Part shown: in pieces, positions 1-7,135 of the stretch
Layout: each line of letters starts with the position of its first letter
How positions within the stretch are numbered: position 1 is the first letter of the stretch
Assembly: GCA_016297675.1 (NCBI GenBank)
Contig: JAEDGE010000063.1
Coordinates: forward strand, 1-11,068
Direction of reading: 5' to 3'
DNA: 11,068 bases
Source: Oscillospiraceae bacterium
GTDB taxonomy: Bacteria; Bacillota; Clostridia; Oscillospirales; Ruminococcaceae
Translations under genes and position numbers: made by a program
Notes under the pieces: model-generated
The model's database searches: none
The model's input: only the letters and a program-made list of their open reading frames with translations
Told to the model about the DNA's origin: nothing

Positions 1-375
1 TTCATAATGCGTTCCATAGGGATCTTCTCTTCGCTTCGTTATCAAAGTCACTTTGGAAACCGCTGCAATGGATGCCAATGCCTCTCCCCGAAATCCAAGT
101 GTATAAATCGCCTCCAGATCCTGTTTCTCATGAATCTTACTGGTGGCATGCCGCAGAAATGCTGTAGATACATCCTCTGCCGCAATACCACAGCCGTCAT
201 CCGCAACTCGCATGTAAGTCGTACCGCCATGCTTGATTTCCACGGTGATATGTTTTGCCTCTGCATCAATCGCATTTTCCACGACTTCCTTGATGACAGA
301 AGCCGGTCGTTCGATTACTTCTCCGGCTGCAATCAACTCCGAAATTTCTTTGCTCAATACTGCAATTTTTGACAC
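1..375 (-). CDS. mutL: DNA mismatch repair protein MutL, N-terminal part (cut by window edge)
   Basis: MutL is the ATP-dependent matchmaker that links mismatch-bound MutS to downstream strand-removal steps. Only the first 125 codons are visible; the rest lies left of the window. The GHL-type ATPase motifs are clear: the IAAGEVIERPASVIKE start region, the Mg-binding helix with VVENAIDA (residues about 28-36), the VADDGCGI ATP-binding loop, and FRGEALASI. I chose a GTG start at 373-375 because an AAGGAG ribosome site lies 7 bases upstream and the protein then begins at the usual place (SKIAVLSKEI). No ATG lies nearby in frame. It starts 24 bases after the mutS stop codon and is almost certainly translated from the same mRNA as mutS. 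Family and gene identity are secure. The C-terminal dimerisation/endonuclease domain cannot be judged here. Confidence 0.96.
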   Translation of the reverse strand, partial: MSKIAVLSKEISELIAAGEVIERPASVIKEVVENAIDAEAKHITVEIKHGGTTYMRVADDGCGIAAEDVSTAFLRHATSKIHEKQDLEAIYTLGFRGEALASIAAVSKVTLITKRREDPYGTHYE

Positions 376-399
376 AGCCGCTCTCCTTTCTACAACGGA

Positions 400-3015
400 T
401 TATGTTTGCAGCAAACTGGTCACCTCTTCCAGTACCTGTCGGCATTCTGCATCCGAAAGTTCCTGTAAATTGGTCTTCTTCAACATCTGTACTGCTTTTT
501 CTTCCTGTACAGCTGCAAAGCTGTACTGCATTTCCGACTGTTTCGGCTGCTTTTTCTGTGCAACCGTCTGCTGCTCCATCTGCCGCAGCAGCGTTCTTGC
601 CCGTTTTACCACTTTATCTGGCAAACCTGCCAGTTTTGCAACCTCAATGCCATAGCTGTCATCCACACCGCCTGGTACAATCTTTCGCAAAAAGCGAATG
701 GTGTCACCATGTTTTTTCACGGCAATACTGTAATTTTTCACGCCGTCCAATGTGTTTTCCAGATCGATCAATTCATGATAATGCGTGGCAAATAAGGTTT
801 TGCAGCCAAGCTGTCGACTGCTGCAAATATACTCTGCCACAGAACGGGCAATGCTCACACCATCAAAAGTAGAAGTGCCTCGTCCCACTTCATCCAGAAT
901 CACGAGACTATTTGGTGTGGCATATTTCAAAATGTCTGATACCTCATGCATTTCCACCATAAAGGTACTTTCTCCGGCAGTCAGGTCATCCGAGGCTCCC
1001 ACACGGGTGAAAATCTTATCTACAACCGAAATTTTTGCATAATCTGCCGGTACAAAAGAACCAATTTGTGCCATTAGTGTAATCAATGCAACCTGTCGCA
1101 TGTAGGTTGACTTTCCTGCCATATTCGGACCAGTAATCAACAGCATTCGGTTTGCCTTGTTATCCAGATAAGTATCATTCGGTACAAAAACGGTATCCGT
1201 CAGCATCCGTTCTACGACCGGATGCCGTCCGCCTCGAATCTGAATCACACCGTCCATTGCAATTTCCGGTTTGGTATACTGATTTTCAATTGCCACATTT
1301 GCAAACGCCGCCAATACGTCCACCTGTGCAACAGCAGAAGCGGTTTCCTGTACGCTTTTGAGTTGTGCTGCCAGACAGTCCCGCACTTCAGCATAAAGAG
1401 ATTCTTCCAACCGCAGTGCTTTTTCTTTTGCACTGAGAATATCATTTTCTGTCTTTTTCAAATCCGGTGTAATAAACCGCTCACAGTTTGCAAGCGTCTG
1501 CTTGCGGACATAATGTTCCGGCACTAAATCATAATAAGAACGTGTCACTTCGATGTAATAGCCGAACACGCGGTTAAAGCCGATTTTCAAGCCCTTGATG
1601 CCTGTGCGTTCCCGTTCTTCCTGCTCCATCCTTTCAATGATTTGGTTGCCGCCGTTCATGATTTCCCGCAGGTAATCCAAATCCTGATGAAAGCCAGTAC
1701 AAATCACGCCGCCGTCTTTTACGGAAACCGGCGGATTGTCCACAATTGCACGGTCTACCAAATCGGAAACCATTTGCAGATCAGAAATCTGTGACAGCAG
1801 TTTTGCAATCAGCTTTCGGTCTGCTACTTTTTCGAGCTCTGCTTTCAGTGCTGGAATTTGTTTTGCTGTGGTTGCCAACGCTTTCAGATCTCTCGGGGTT
1901 GCCGTCTTATACAACACTCTGGTCATCAGGCGTTCCAGATCATAAACTTGATCCAAAATAGAACGGGCTTCCATCAGCACAACACTCTTTTTCACGAACG
2001 CTTCTACCGCATCCAGCCGTGCCATAATTTTCACTGGCTGTACCAAAGGCTGTTCAATCCACGTCTTCAGCATTCGTTTTCCCATGGAGGTCTTTGCCGC
2101 ATTCAGCAGCCAGAGCAGAGAACCTTTTCGTTCTTTGCCCCGAATGGTTTCTGTTAATTCGAGATTGCGTCTTGCATTGAAATCCAGCCCCAGATAGGCA
2201 TTATCGTCACTGACAGTCAGGGAAATAAAACGAGTAATCTGCTGCTTCTGTGTTTCCTTAATATAGTCCATCATGCCGTAAACTGCTGCGGTTTCTGAAC
2301 CGGTCTCCGGCAGCTGCAAATAGGACAATTCCGGTACCTGAAACTGCTGACACACGAAATCATGATTTTTCTCTGCGGAAAAGCATTCCGCATCCCGCAT
2401 CGTCACCACACATTGCAAACGCACTTTGATAAATTCCATCACATGCTTCAGCAGCAATGCATCTGCATTCATAATGATTTCTGCTGGCGTATAACGGGAA
2501 AGGGCATCCATGACATTGGTTTCCAGATTCTCCTGTTCCGGCAACAATGCTGTGATGTCACCGGTAGACAAATCTGCAAAACAAAGACCACAGTCTCCGC
2601 CTTCCTGAAAATACAGACTACAAAGATAATTGTTTGCTCCCTCTTCCAGCAGATTGCTTTCAATCAGCGTACCCGGTGTCACAATTCGGATGACATCCCG
2701 TTCCACCAATCCTTTTGTGGTTGCCGGATCGGTGAGCTGTTCACAGATTGCAATTTTATAACCTCGCTCTACCAGACGTTTTAGATAAAGATCCACACTG
2801 TGATACGGAATGCCACACATCGGTGCCCGTTCTTTTAACCCACAGTCTCTTCCGGTTAATGTGAGCTCCAGTTCTCTGGCAATCCGAACAGCATCGTCAA
2901 AAAACATCTCATAAAAATCTCCCAGGCGGAAAAATAAAATGCAGTCCGGATATTTCTCTTTCAACGTGAAGTACTGCTGCATCATCGGAGAGAGTTTCTC
3001 TTTCTGTATCTCCAT
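400..3015 (-). CDS. mutS: DNA mismatch repair protein MutS
   Basis: MutS recognises base mismatches and small loops and recruits MutL. The 871-residue protein has the normal length and order. An N-terminal mismatch-reading domain carries GDFYEMF (F34 and E36 are the base-stacking and contacting pair). Connector, lever and clamp regions follow. The C-terminal ABC ATPase has Walker A GPNMAGKST (629-637), Walker B VILDEVGRGTSTFDG (D708, E709) and ATHYHEL (743-749). The reading frame is open 33 codons further upstream, but that extension runs inside ylbF, lacks MutS similarity and has no ribosome site. The ATG at 3013-3015 gives the canonical beginning (MEIQKEKLSPMMQQYF) and has GAGGTG just upstream, so I use it. 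It lies 11 bases after ylbF and 24 before mutL, in the middle of the miaB-ylbF-mutS-mutL unit. No damage or missing key residue is visible. Confidence 0.98.
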   Translation of the reverse strand: MEIQKEKLSPMMQQYFTLKEKYPDCILFFRLGDFYEMFFDDAVRIARELELTLTGRDCGLKERAPMCGIPYHSVDLYLKRLVERGYKIAICEQLTDPATTKGLVERDVIRIVTPGTLIESNLLEEGANNYLCSLYFQEGGDCGLCFADLSTGDITALLPEQENLETNVMDALSRYTPAEIIMNADALLLKHVMEFIKVRLQCVVTMRDAECFSAEKNHDFVCQQFQVPELSYLQLPETGSETAAVYGMMDYIKETQKQQITRFISLTVSDDNAYLGLDFNARRNLELTETIRGKERKGSLLWLLNAAKTSMGKRMLKTWIEQPLVQPVKIMARLDAVEAFVKKSVVLMEARSILDQVYDLERLMTRVLYKTATPRDLKALATTAKQIPALKAELEKVADRKLIAKLLSQISDLQMVSDLVDRAIVDNPPVSVKDGGVICTGFHQDLDYLREIMNGGNQIIERMEQEERERTGIKGLKIGFNRVFGYYIEVTRSYYDLVPEHYVRKQTLANCERFITPDLKKTENDILSAKEKALRLEESLYAEVRDCLAAQLKSVQETASAVAQVDVLAAFANVAIENQYTKPEIAMDGVIQIRGGRHPVVERMLTDTVFVPNDTYLDNKANRMLLITGPNMAGKSTYMRQVALITLMAQIGSFVPADYAKISVVDKIFTRVGASDDLTAGESTFMVEMHEVSDILKYATPNSLVILDEVGRGTSTFDGVSIARSVAEYICSSRQLGCKTLFATHYHELIDLENTLDGVKNYSIAVKKHGDTIRFLRKIVPGGVDDSYGIEVAKLAGLPDKVVKRARTLLRQMEQQTVAQKKQPKQSEMQYSFAAVQEEKAVQMLKKTNLQELSDAECRQVLEEVTSLLQT

Positions 3016-3026
3016 ATGCACCTCAA

Positions 3027-3437
3027 TCAATGACAGCCGCCGCAGGCAGAACAATTTCCGCCGCACTGACTCAAATCCGGACAACAAGTATCTGGATCTT
3101 CTCCATGCAGGCAAAGGGTGATGATGGCATCCACCTGTTTCGTCATTGCATCCATTTCTTCCTTTGCCTTCTGAAAGGCAATCATATTGGGATTCTGCAA
3201 AATAATTGTATAAAGCGTATCCAATTCTTTTTCCAACACCTGCAAAGCTTCGGCATTTTCTTCTGGATCTTCGTCCATCTTTTTTTGATAAGACATCCGC
3301 TTCATATTGAACTCACCGATTTGTTCCTGTAACTGCGTATCTGCATCATTATTTTGTTTTGCCTGCTGATACCGCTGATACCGAACATCTGCTTGAATAC
3401 ACTTTCCCAGTGTGCGAACTGCTTCCTCCACTGTCAT
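3027..3437 (-). CDS. ylbF: YlbF/YmcA-family protein with cysteine-rich C-terminal tail
   Basis: A 136-residue, mostly helical protein. Residues 1-110 are charged and heptad-like, with the family pattern of a helical bundle (including EFNMKRMSYQ and the ILQNPNMIAFQKAKEEMD region). The tail from 109 to 136 holds seven cysteines (109, 118, 119, 125, 129, 132, 135), including C-x3-C-x2-C-x2-C. In Bacillus subtilis, YlbF works with YmcA and YaaT in the Y-complex, which affects RNase Y-dependent mRNA processing, competence, sporulation and biofilm formation, and which binds Fe-S clusters. From memory, B. subtilis YlbF also ends in a Cys-rich tail, which is why I use this symbol; orthology is inferred. 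The ATG overlaps the miaB stop codon (ATGA), implying translational coupling. Whether the tail binds Fe-S or zinc is not shown by the sequence. Confidence 0.85.
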   Translation of the reverse strand: MTVEEAVRTLGKCIQADVRYQRYQQAKQNNDADTQLQEQIGEFNMKRMSYQKKMDEDPEENAEALQVLEKELDTLYTIILQNPNMIAFQKAKEEMDAMTKQVDAIITLCLHGEDPDTCCPDLSQCGGNCSACGGCH

Positions 3438-4864
3438 CTCTGTAACGCTTCCTTTCTCTCATACTCTACCAATCTGCCGCTGACCGCCCAGTTTTTTGAC
3501 TCGGTAATCAGCACCGTCACAAATGTTCCTATCAAGGAACGATCCCCCATAAATTCTACAATAATCGCTTCGCTGCTCTTGCCGAACAGCCAACCATCCC
3601 CACGTTTGCTGTCACCCTCTACCAACACCCGCATCGTTCTGCCGATAAAACGGCGGTAATGCTCTGTGGCAATTTCTCTTTGCAGCGTCAGCAACCGTTC
3701 CATTCGTATACGCTTTTCTGCATCTGTTGTGGCATCGGGCATCTCTGCCGCCTTTGTACCGCTGCGTTTGGAATAGATAAATGTATACAAATTATCATAC
3801 TGCACACGCTGTATCAAATCTAATGTACCCTGAAAATCTTCTTCTGATTCATTCGGAAATCCAACAATCAAATCACTGGACAAAGAAAAATCTGGCTGTC
3901 GTTCCCGCAGATAATCTACAATTTTCAAATACTGTGCCACCGTATACCGCCGATTCATAGCAGAAAGAATGGCATCACTGCCACACTGCACCGGCAGATG
4001 CAAATGCTTTCCGACTTTCTCACAGGAAAGAATCGTATCCAGCAATTCTGGTGTAGCATCCTTCGGATGAGAGGACATAAATCGAATCACAAATTCTCCT
4101 TCTATCTCATTGATCTGCCGCAGTAGATCGGAAAAGGAAACGGTCTGTTCCAGATCTTTTCCATAGGAATTGACATTCTGCCCCAGCAGCATAATTTCCT
4201 TATAGCCGTCCGAAATTAGTTTTCGCACTTCTTCCAAAATGACTTCCGGTTTCCGACTGCGTTCCCGTCCTCTGACATAGGGAACGATGCAATAGGTACA
4301 GAAATTGTTGCAACCATACATAATCGGTACAGATGCTTTGAACGGACTGGTTCGCACCTGCTGCATCTGTTCGGACGGCATCGCTGCACTGTCCATATCG
4401 TATACAAATTTTTTCGTATCATAATAAGCTGCCAACAGTCGGGGCAGTTCCCCAATGGAGGCAGTCCCCATTAAAATGTCAATAAACGAATAGTGTGCCC
4501 GTATTTTTTGCAGGGTCTTCGTTTCCGAACCCATACAGCCGCTTAAAATCACAATTGTACGGGGATGTATTTCTTTATATTTTTTGATCACACCCAGCAT
4601 TCCATAGACACGGTCTTCTGCACTCTCTCGTACAGCACAGGTATTAAATACAATCAAGTCTGCATTTTCATGAGTTTCCGTCAGAGAAAACCCCATAGAT
4701 TGCAGCAACCCTTTGATTTTTTCTCCGTCCGATACATTTAATTGGCATCCAAAGCTGTGTACATAGGCTCTTGCACAGGGGTAAGAAACTGCAACAATTT
4801 TCTGCACCTGTTCGACACACGCCTGCACGGACATATTCTTCTTCAAGTTTGTCGTTTCCTGCAT
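3434..4864 (-). CDS. miaB: tRNA-2-methylthio-N6-dimethylallyladenosine synthase MiaB
   Basis: MiaB is a radical SAM enzyme that adds a methylthio group to N6-isopentenyl-A37 of tRNAs reading UNN codons. The 476-residue protein shows the full three-domain layout. The N-terminal methylthiotransferase domain has cluster cysteines C40 (SFGCQLN), C76 (NTCAVRE) and C110 (LSGCMG). The radical SAM core carries CNNFCTYC (C185, C189, C192). A TRAM RNA-binding domain occupies about 404-468. An upstream ATG at 4937-4939 would lengthen the protein by 25 residues, but it lies upstream of the -10 and -35 boxes. I therefore choose the ATG at 4862-4864, preceded by GAGAGG at 5 bases. It is the first gene of the operon and its stop overlaps the ylbF start by 4 bases. 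Confidence 0.97.
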   Translation of the reverse strand: MQETTNLKKNMSVQACVEQVQKIVAVSYPCARAYVHSFGCQLNVSDGEKIKGLLQSMGFSLTETHENADLIVFNTCAVRESAEDRVYGMLGVIKKYKEIHPRTIVILSGCMGSETKTLQKIRAHYSFIDILMGTASIGELPRLLAAYYDTKKFVYDMDSAAMPSEQMQQVRTSPFKASVPIMYGCNNFCTYCIVPYVRGRERSRKPEVILEEVRKLISDGYKEIMLLGQNVNSYGKDLEQTVSFSDLLRQINEIEGEFVIRFMSSHPKDATPELLDTILSCEKVGKHLHLPVQCGSDAILSAMNRRYTVAQYLKIVDYLRERQPDFSLSSDLIVGFPNESEEDFQGTLDLIQRVQYDNLYTFIYSKRSGTKAAEMPDATTDAEKRIRMERLLTLQREIATEHYRRFIGRTMRVLVEGDSKRGDGWLFGKSSEAIIVEFMGDRSLIGTFVTVLITESKNWAVSGRLVEYERKEALQR

Positions 4865-4898
4865 AGCAACCTCTCTTTTTCTACATGACATTATTTTT

Positions 4899-4927
4899 AT
4901 TATAGCATAGCCCTGTTTTTTTTTCAA
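4899..4927 (-). promoter_or_regulatory. Sigma-A-like promoter of the miaB-ylbF-mutS-mutL operon
   Basis: On the minus strand TTGAAA (4922-4927) and a perfect TATAAT (4899-4904) are separated by exactly 17 bases. TG stands one base upstream of the -10 box (TATGCTATAAT), giving an extended -10. Transcription should begin near 4892, leaving a leader of about 28 bases before the miaB ATG. No other convincing promoter is visible down to the left edge, so this one probably serves all four genes. Confidence 0.85.
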
Positions 4928-4981
4928 GCACTTTTTCAAGGAAAAACAAATCTATTTTTCTGTTCCGAAAAACCATATTGA

Positions 4982-5035
4982 AAAAAGGCAGTTCTGCTGC
5001 GAACATAACAGGATTCGCTGCAAAACTGCCTTTTT
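4982..5035 (-). terminator. Rho-independent terminator after the SGNH hydrolase gene
   Basis: A 22-base inverted repeat (4982-5003 against 5014-5035) with only two mismatches encloses a 10-base loop. The stem has A tracts at one end and T tracts at the other, so either RNA strand would give a hairpin followed by U residues. It starts 10 bases past the stop codon of the minus-strand SGNH gene and lies between that gene and the miaB promoter, so its natural role is to insulate the repair operon from read-through. Confidence 0.9.
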
Positions 5036-5045
5036 ATATTGCTTT

Positions 5046-5993
5046 TTAAAATTCTGATTCCGTTTCTTCCGGCTGAAATTCTACCTCTGACATTGTCGTT
5101 TCTGTTGTATGGTCTTCTTCTGATTCTGTATCTGCCTGCTCGAATGCCTTCATAACCGATTCTGGCATCGGCATGGTATCCATCACTTCGTATACAGCAT
5201 TTAATAAATCTTCGTAACTCTGTCCGGAAAGATGAATACCATCACCGCCAGAGCATTCTGGCCGCATATCCTCTGTTTCCAGATCAGCAATGACCGAATA
5301 GGCATCAAAATAAACAATATTGGGAGAATCAAAATCCGCCACAACCTGTTCCAATACATGATTAAACTTTCGAATCTCTGCATTGTCGGTAAAGTCACAA
5401 TCCGCTGCAATGGGCGTGATTCCAGCTACAAGGAGATTGCTGTCCGGACAAATTTCCTGAATGGATGTGATGGCTTCTTGATAAGCACTTCCGTATTCTT
5501 CTGCGGTGATCATATTGACATCATTCATCCCCATAGACAGATATATGTATGTTGGCTGTGCTTCCTGAAGTGCCTCTAAAATATCCATTTCTACACCATC
5601 ATACGAAAAGGTAAAATCGTGAATATTCCGGATAGCAACAGAACCCTGTGCCAGATTCTGTTCGTCGGAAATATAACCATAAGCATTGAATCCATAGGCA
5701 ATGGAATCTCCAACAACCGTAATATTTTCTGCATAGATTTCATGTAGCTTTTCTTTTTCTGCCGCAGAAAAAGTTTTTACCGTTGTGGTTGTCACCGTAG
5801 TTGTTGTGACAGCAGTGGTGGTTGTAACAGCTGCTGTCTGTGCAGTTTCGTTTTCGTCCAGTTCCACCGCAGCTGGTATCGCAGCATCCTGCGAAATAAA
5901 ATGCAACTGTCCTGAAAAATACAGCCCTGTAAAAAGCATAATGATACAAACCAGAACACCTGCCAAGATAATAATTATTTGTTTTCGCTCCAC
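5046..5993 (-). CDS. Membrane-anchored SGNH/GDSL-family hydrolase
   Basis: A 315-residue protein with a short basic N-terminus, one hydrophobic helix (about 5-27, IIIILAGVLVCIIMLFTGLY), a threonine-rich stalk (57-74, three TTTT blocks separated by V or AV), and an SGNH hydrolase domain (about 90-275). A Glu-rich tail follows. The family blocks are all present: GDS (95-97, nucleophile S97), a glycine at 117 (QGSVAIRN), GMND (155-158, N157), and DGIH (D251, H254). It is predicted to sit outside the cell on a stalk and act as an esterase or lipase-type hydrolase. Removing O-acetyl groups from polysaccharide or peptidoglycan is plausible but inferred; the substrate is unknown. The start is GTG (5991-5993) with AGGGGG eight bases upstream. 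It follows the dockerin gene by 57 bases with no terminator between them, so co-transcription is likely. It has no dockerin. Confidence 0.88.
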   Translation of the reverse strand: MERKQIIIILAGVLVCIIMLFTGLYFSGQLHFISQDAAIPAAVELDENETAQTAAVTTTTAVTTTTVTTTTVKTFSAAEKEKLHEIYAENITVVGDSIAYGFNAYGYISDEQNLAQGSVAIRNIHDFTFSYDGVEMDILEALQEAQPTYIYLSMGMNDVNMITAEEYGSAYQEAITSIQEICPDSNLLVAGITPIAADCDFTDNAEIRKFNHVLEQVVADFDSPNIVYFDAYSVIADLETEDMRPECSGGDGIHLSGQSYEDLLNAVYEVMDTMPMPESVMKAFEQADTESEEDHTTETTMSEVEFQPEETESEF

Positions 5994-6050
5994 AAAAAAT
6001 ACCCCCTACTTTTAATGATATAACAAATAGTGACTGCTTTATTGAAAAGT

Positions 6051-6824
6051 TCAAAAACTCGGTGACAATCCGGCAGCCGCTTTCGCATAATAAGTTAAAA
6101 TGCCAACCGCATCTTCCACTCCAATCACATCATCCCCATTTACATCTGCCGCATAGAGATCAATTTCCGCTTCTAAGCCAGCAGAACGTTTTGCATAATA
6201 GGTCAAAACTATGACCGCATCTTCTACGCTTATTTTTCCATCACCGTCTGGATCGCCCAATTGATTCCCTGCTATATACCGCAGTGTAATATGATTCTCT
6301 ACCGTTTGAACTCCATCCGCAACTGTTTTCTTCGGTACTGTTGCAATCACACCGCCAGTTTCTCCTTCTAACATGGTAACGGTATAATGGTAATTGGTGG
6401 TCTGGATGGATTCTGAAAATCCAGGATCTACAATGGTGACAGCCTTTTCTTGATAAGATGCTGCTTCTGTGGTTAGGTCAGAAATCGTCAACTGATAAGT
6501 GGAAACATAGGATTCTGTACTAAGATTATATTCACAGCAATCCAAATAAAAAACATATTCTGTTGTATCTGTTTCTGACTGCGATGGGTCTAACACCGTA
6601 TCATAATATAAATCAGAACCTTCCTGTGTTTGCTTTTGAATATTTACATTTACTTTCCGGCTGCCCTGTAGTATAATGTGAATACTACCATGCACACCTA
6701 TCATAGAAGCAGCATAAGGTATTTCCACCACACTGGTTTCCTCTGCTTCTACTGAAACGGTGACCTGTTGAACCAGCAGCGGCACACACACCAAATAAAG
6801 CACCGCCTTTTGAATGCGATTCAT
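6051..6824 (-). CDS. Secreted dockerin-containing protein of unknown function
   Basis: A 257-residue exported protein. It has a signal peptide (MNRIQKAVLYLVCVPLLVQQ, cleavage probably near VEA at 25-27), a beta-rich central module of about 155 residues (30-185) that I do not recognise, and a C-terminal type I dockerin (189-257). The dockerin has two calcium loops, DPDGDGKISVED (191-202) and DVNGDDVIGVED (227-238), each followed by a near-identical helix (LTYYAK and AGL). It should therefore dock onto a cohesin of a cellulosome scaffold or cell-surface anchor. The central module has an adjacent Cys pair (C96, C97) and no visible glycosidase motif. A carbohydrate-binding or structural role is possible but not shown. 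The ATG at 6822-6824 has GGAGG six bases upstream. It has its own promoter and precedes the SGNH hydrolase gene, probably as a two-gene operon. Confidence 0.88.
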   Translation of the reverse strand: MNRIQKAVLYLVCVPLLVQQVTVSVEAEETSVVEIPYAASMIGVHGSIHIILQGSRKVNVNIQKQTQEGSDLYYDTVLDPSQSETDTTEYVFYLDCCEYNLSTESYVSTYQLTISDLTTEAASYQEKAVTIVDPGFSESIQTTNYHYTVTMLEGETGGVIATVPKKTVADGVQTVENHITLRYIAGNQLGDPDGDGKISVEDAVIVLTYYAKRSAGLEAEIDLYAADVNGDDVIGVEDAVGILTYYAKAAAGLSPSF

Positions 6825-6864
6825 AAAAAACCTCCATTTTTATTTCATAAACTGCCTGTTTTTT

Positions 6865-6893
6865 ATTATAGCATATTCTGTTTTGATTGTACA
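6865..6893 (-). promoter_or_regulatory. Sigma-A-like promoter of the dockerin protein / SGNH hydrolase unit
   Basis: On the minus strand TGTACA (6888-6893, four of six matches to TTGACA) and a perfect TATAAT (6865-6870) are 17 bases apart. The -10 is extended (TATGCTATAAT), which can compensate for the weak -35. The expected transcript start near 6858 gives a leader of about 34 bases to the ATG at 6824. Confidence 0.78.
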
Positions 6894-6996
6894 GAGAAAA
6901 TTACAAAAAACAGCATTTTCCACCCTTGATTTTTCGTTGTGCTCTGAAACATCCGAAATTTCTTCCATAAAATTTGAACAGATGTGATAAAAAGCA

Positions 6997-7025
6997 TTGA
7001 CAAATGCAAAAAATTTTTTTATACT
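6997..7025 (+). promoter_or_regulatory. Sigma-A-like promoter of the GH5 cellulase gene
   Basis: A perfect TTGACA (6997-7002) is followed after 17 bases by TATACT (7020-7025, five of six). The spacer contains a run of A then T residues. Transcription should begin near 7032, about 104 bases before the start codon. Unlike the three minus-strand promoters here, it lacks the TG extended -10. Confidence 0.85.
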
Positions 7026-7033
7026 ATAAGAGA

Positions 7034-7115
7034 GTGTTCCTGTTTTTGTATCAGGAGCATGACAATCAATGGTTTGTTTTTATATGATTTTGTAATAAGG
7101 AGTCATGCAAAATCA
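7034..7115 (+). promoter_or_regulatory. Structured 5' leader of the GH5 cellulase mRNA (candidate)
   Basis: Three helices can be drawn. Hairpin A pairs 7034-7042 with 7052-7060 (nine pairs, two of them G-U). Helix B pairs GCATGAC (7057-7063) with GTCATGC (7102-7108). Hairpin C pairs TGATTTTG (7085-7092) with CAAAATCA (7108-7115). A and B share bases 7057-7060, and B and C share 7108, so B excludes A and competes with C. The real ribosome site (GGAGGA, 7125-7130) lies just downstream. It matches no riboswitch class that I know, and the helices could be chance in AT-rich DNA. Confidence 0.35.
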
Positions 7116-7135
7116 AAAAAAGAAGGAGGACTTTT

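Larger units (their letters stand above)
6825..7135. other. Divergent intergenic region between the dockerin protein and the GH5 cellulase
   Basis: A 311-base A+T-rich stretch with no credible gene. It contains the minus-strand promoter of the dockerin gene, the plus-strand promoter of the cellulase, and the cellulase leader. About 100 bases (6894-6996) separate the two -35 boxes. I looked there for catabolite-control (cre-like) and other long palindromic operators and saw none that convinced me; only short AT-rich AAATTT repeats occur near 6955-6975. Confidence 0.7.

Noticed and set aside
3016..3114. 33-codon N-terminal extension of mutS
   Set aside because: It lies inside the ylbF coding region, has no ribosome site and no MutS-like sequence. 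The ATG at 3013-3015 has a GAGGTG site and gives the canonical N-terminus.
4865..4939. 25-codon N-terminal extension of miaB
   Set aside because: Its ATG is upstream of the -35 and -10 boxes of the miaB promoter, so it would not be in the transcript; the residues are basic and unlike MiaB.
5781..5828. Short tandem-like DNA repeat in the Thr codons of the SGNH gene as a possible phase-variation tract
   Set aside because: The ACN/GTN codons vary at third positions and there is no homopolymer or perfect unit repeat that would slip; it is a protein-level stalk.
6894..6996. Possible catabolite-repression (cre) or other operator between the divergent promoters
   Set aside because: I found no match to the cre pattern and only short AAATTT repeats that are expected in AT-rich sequence.
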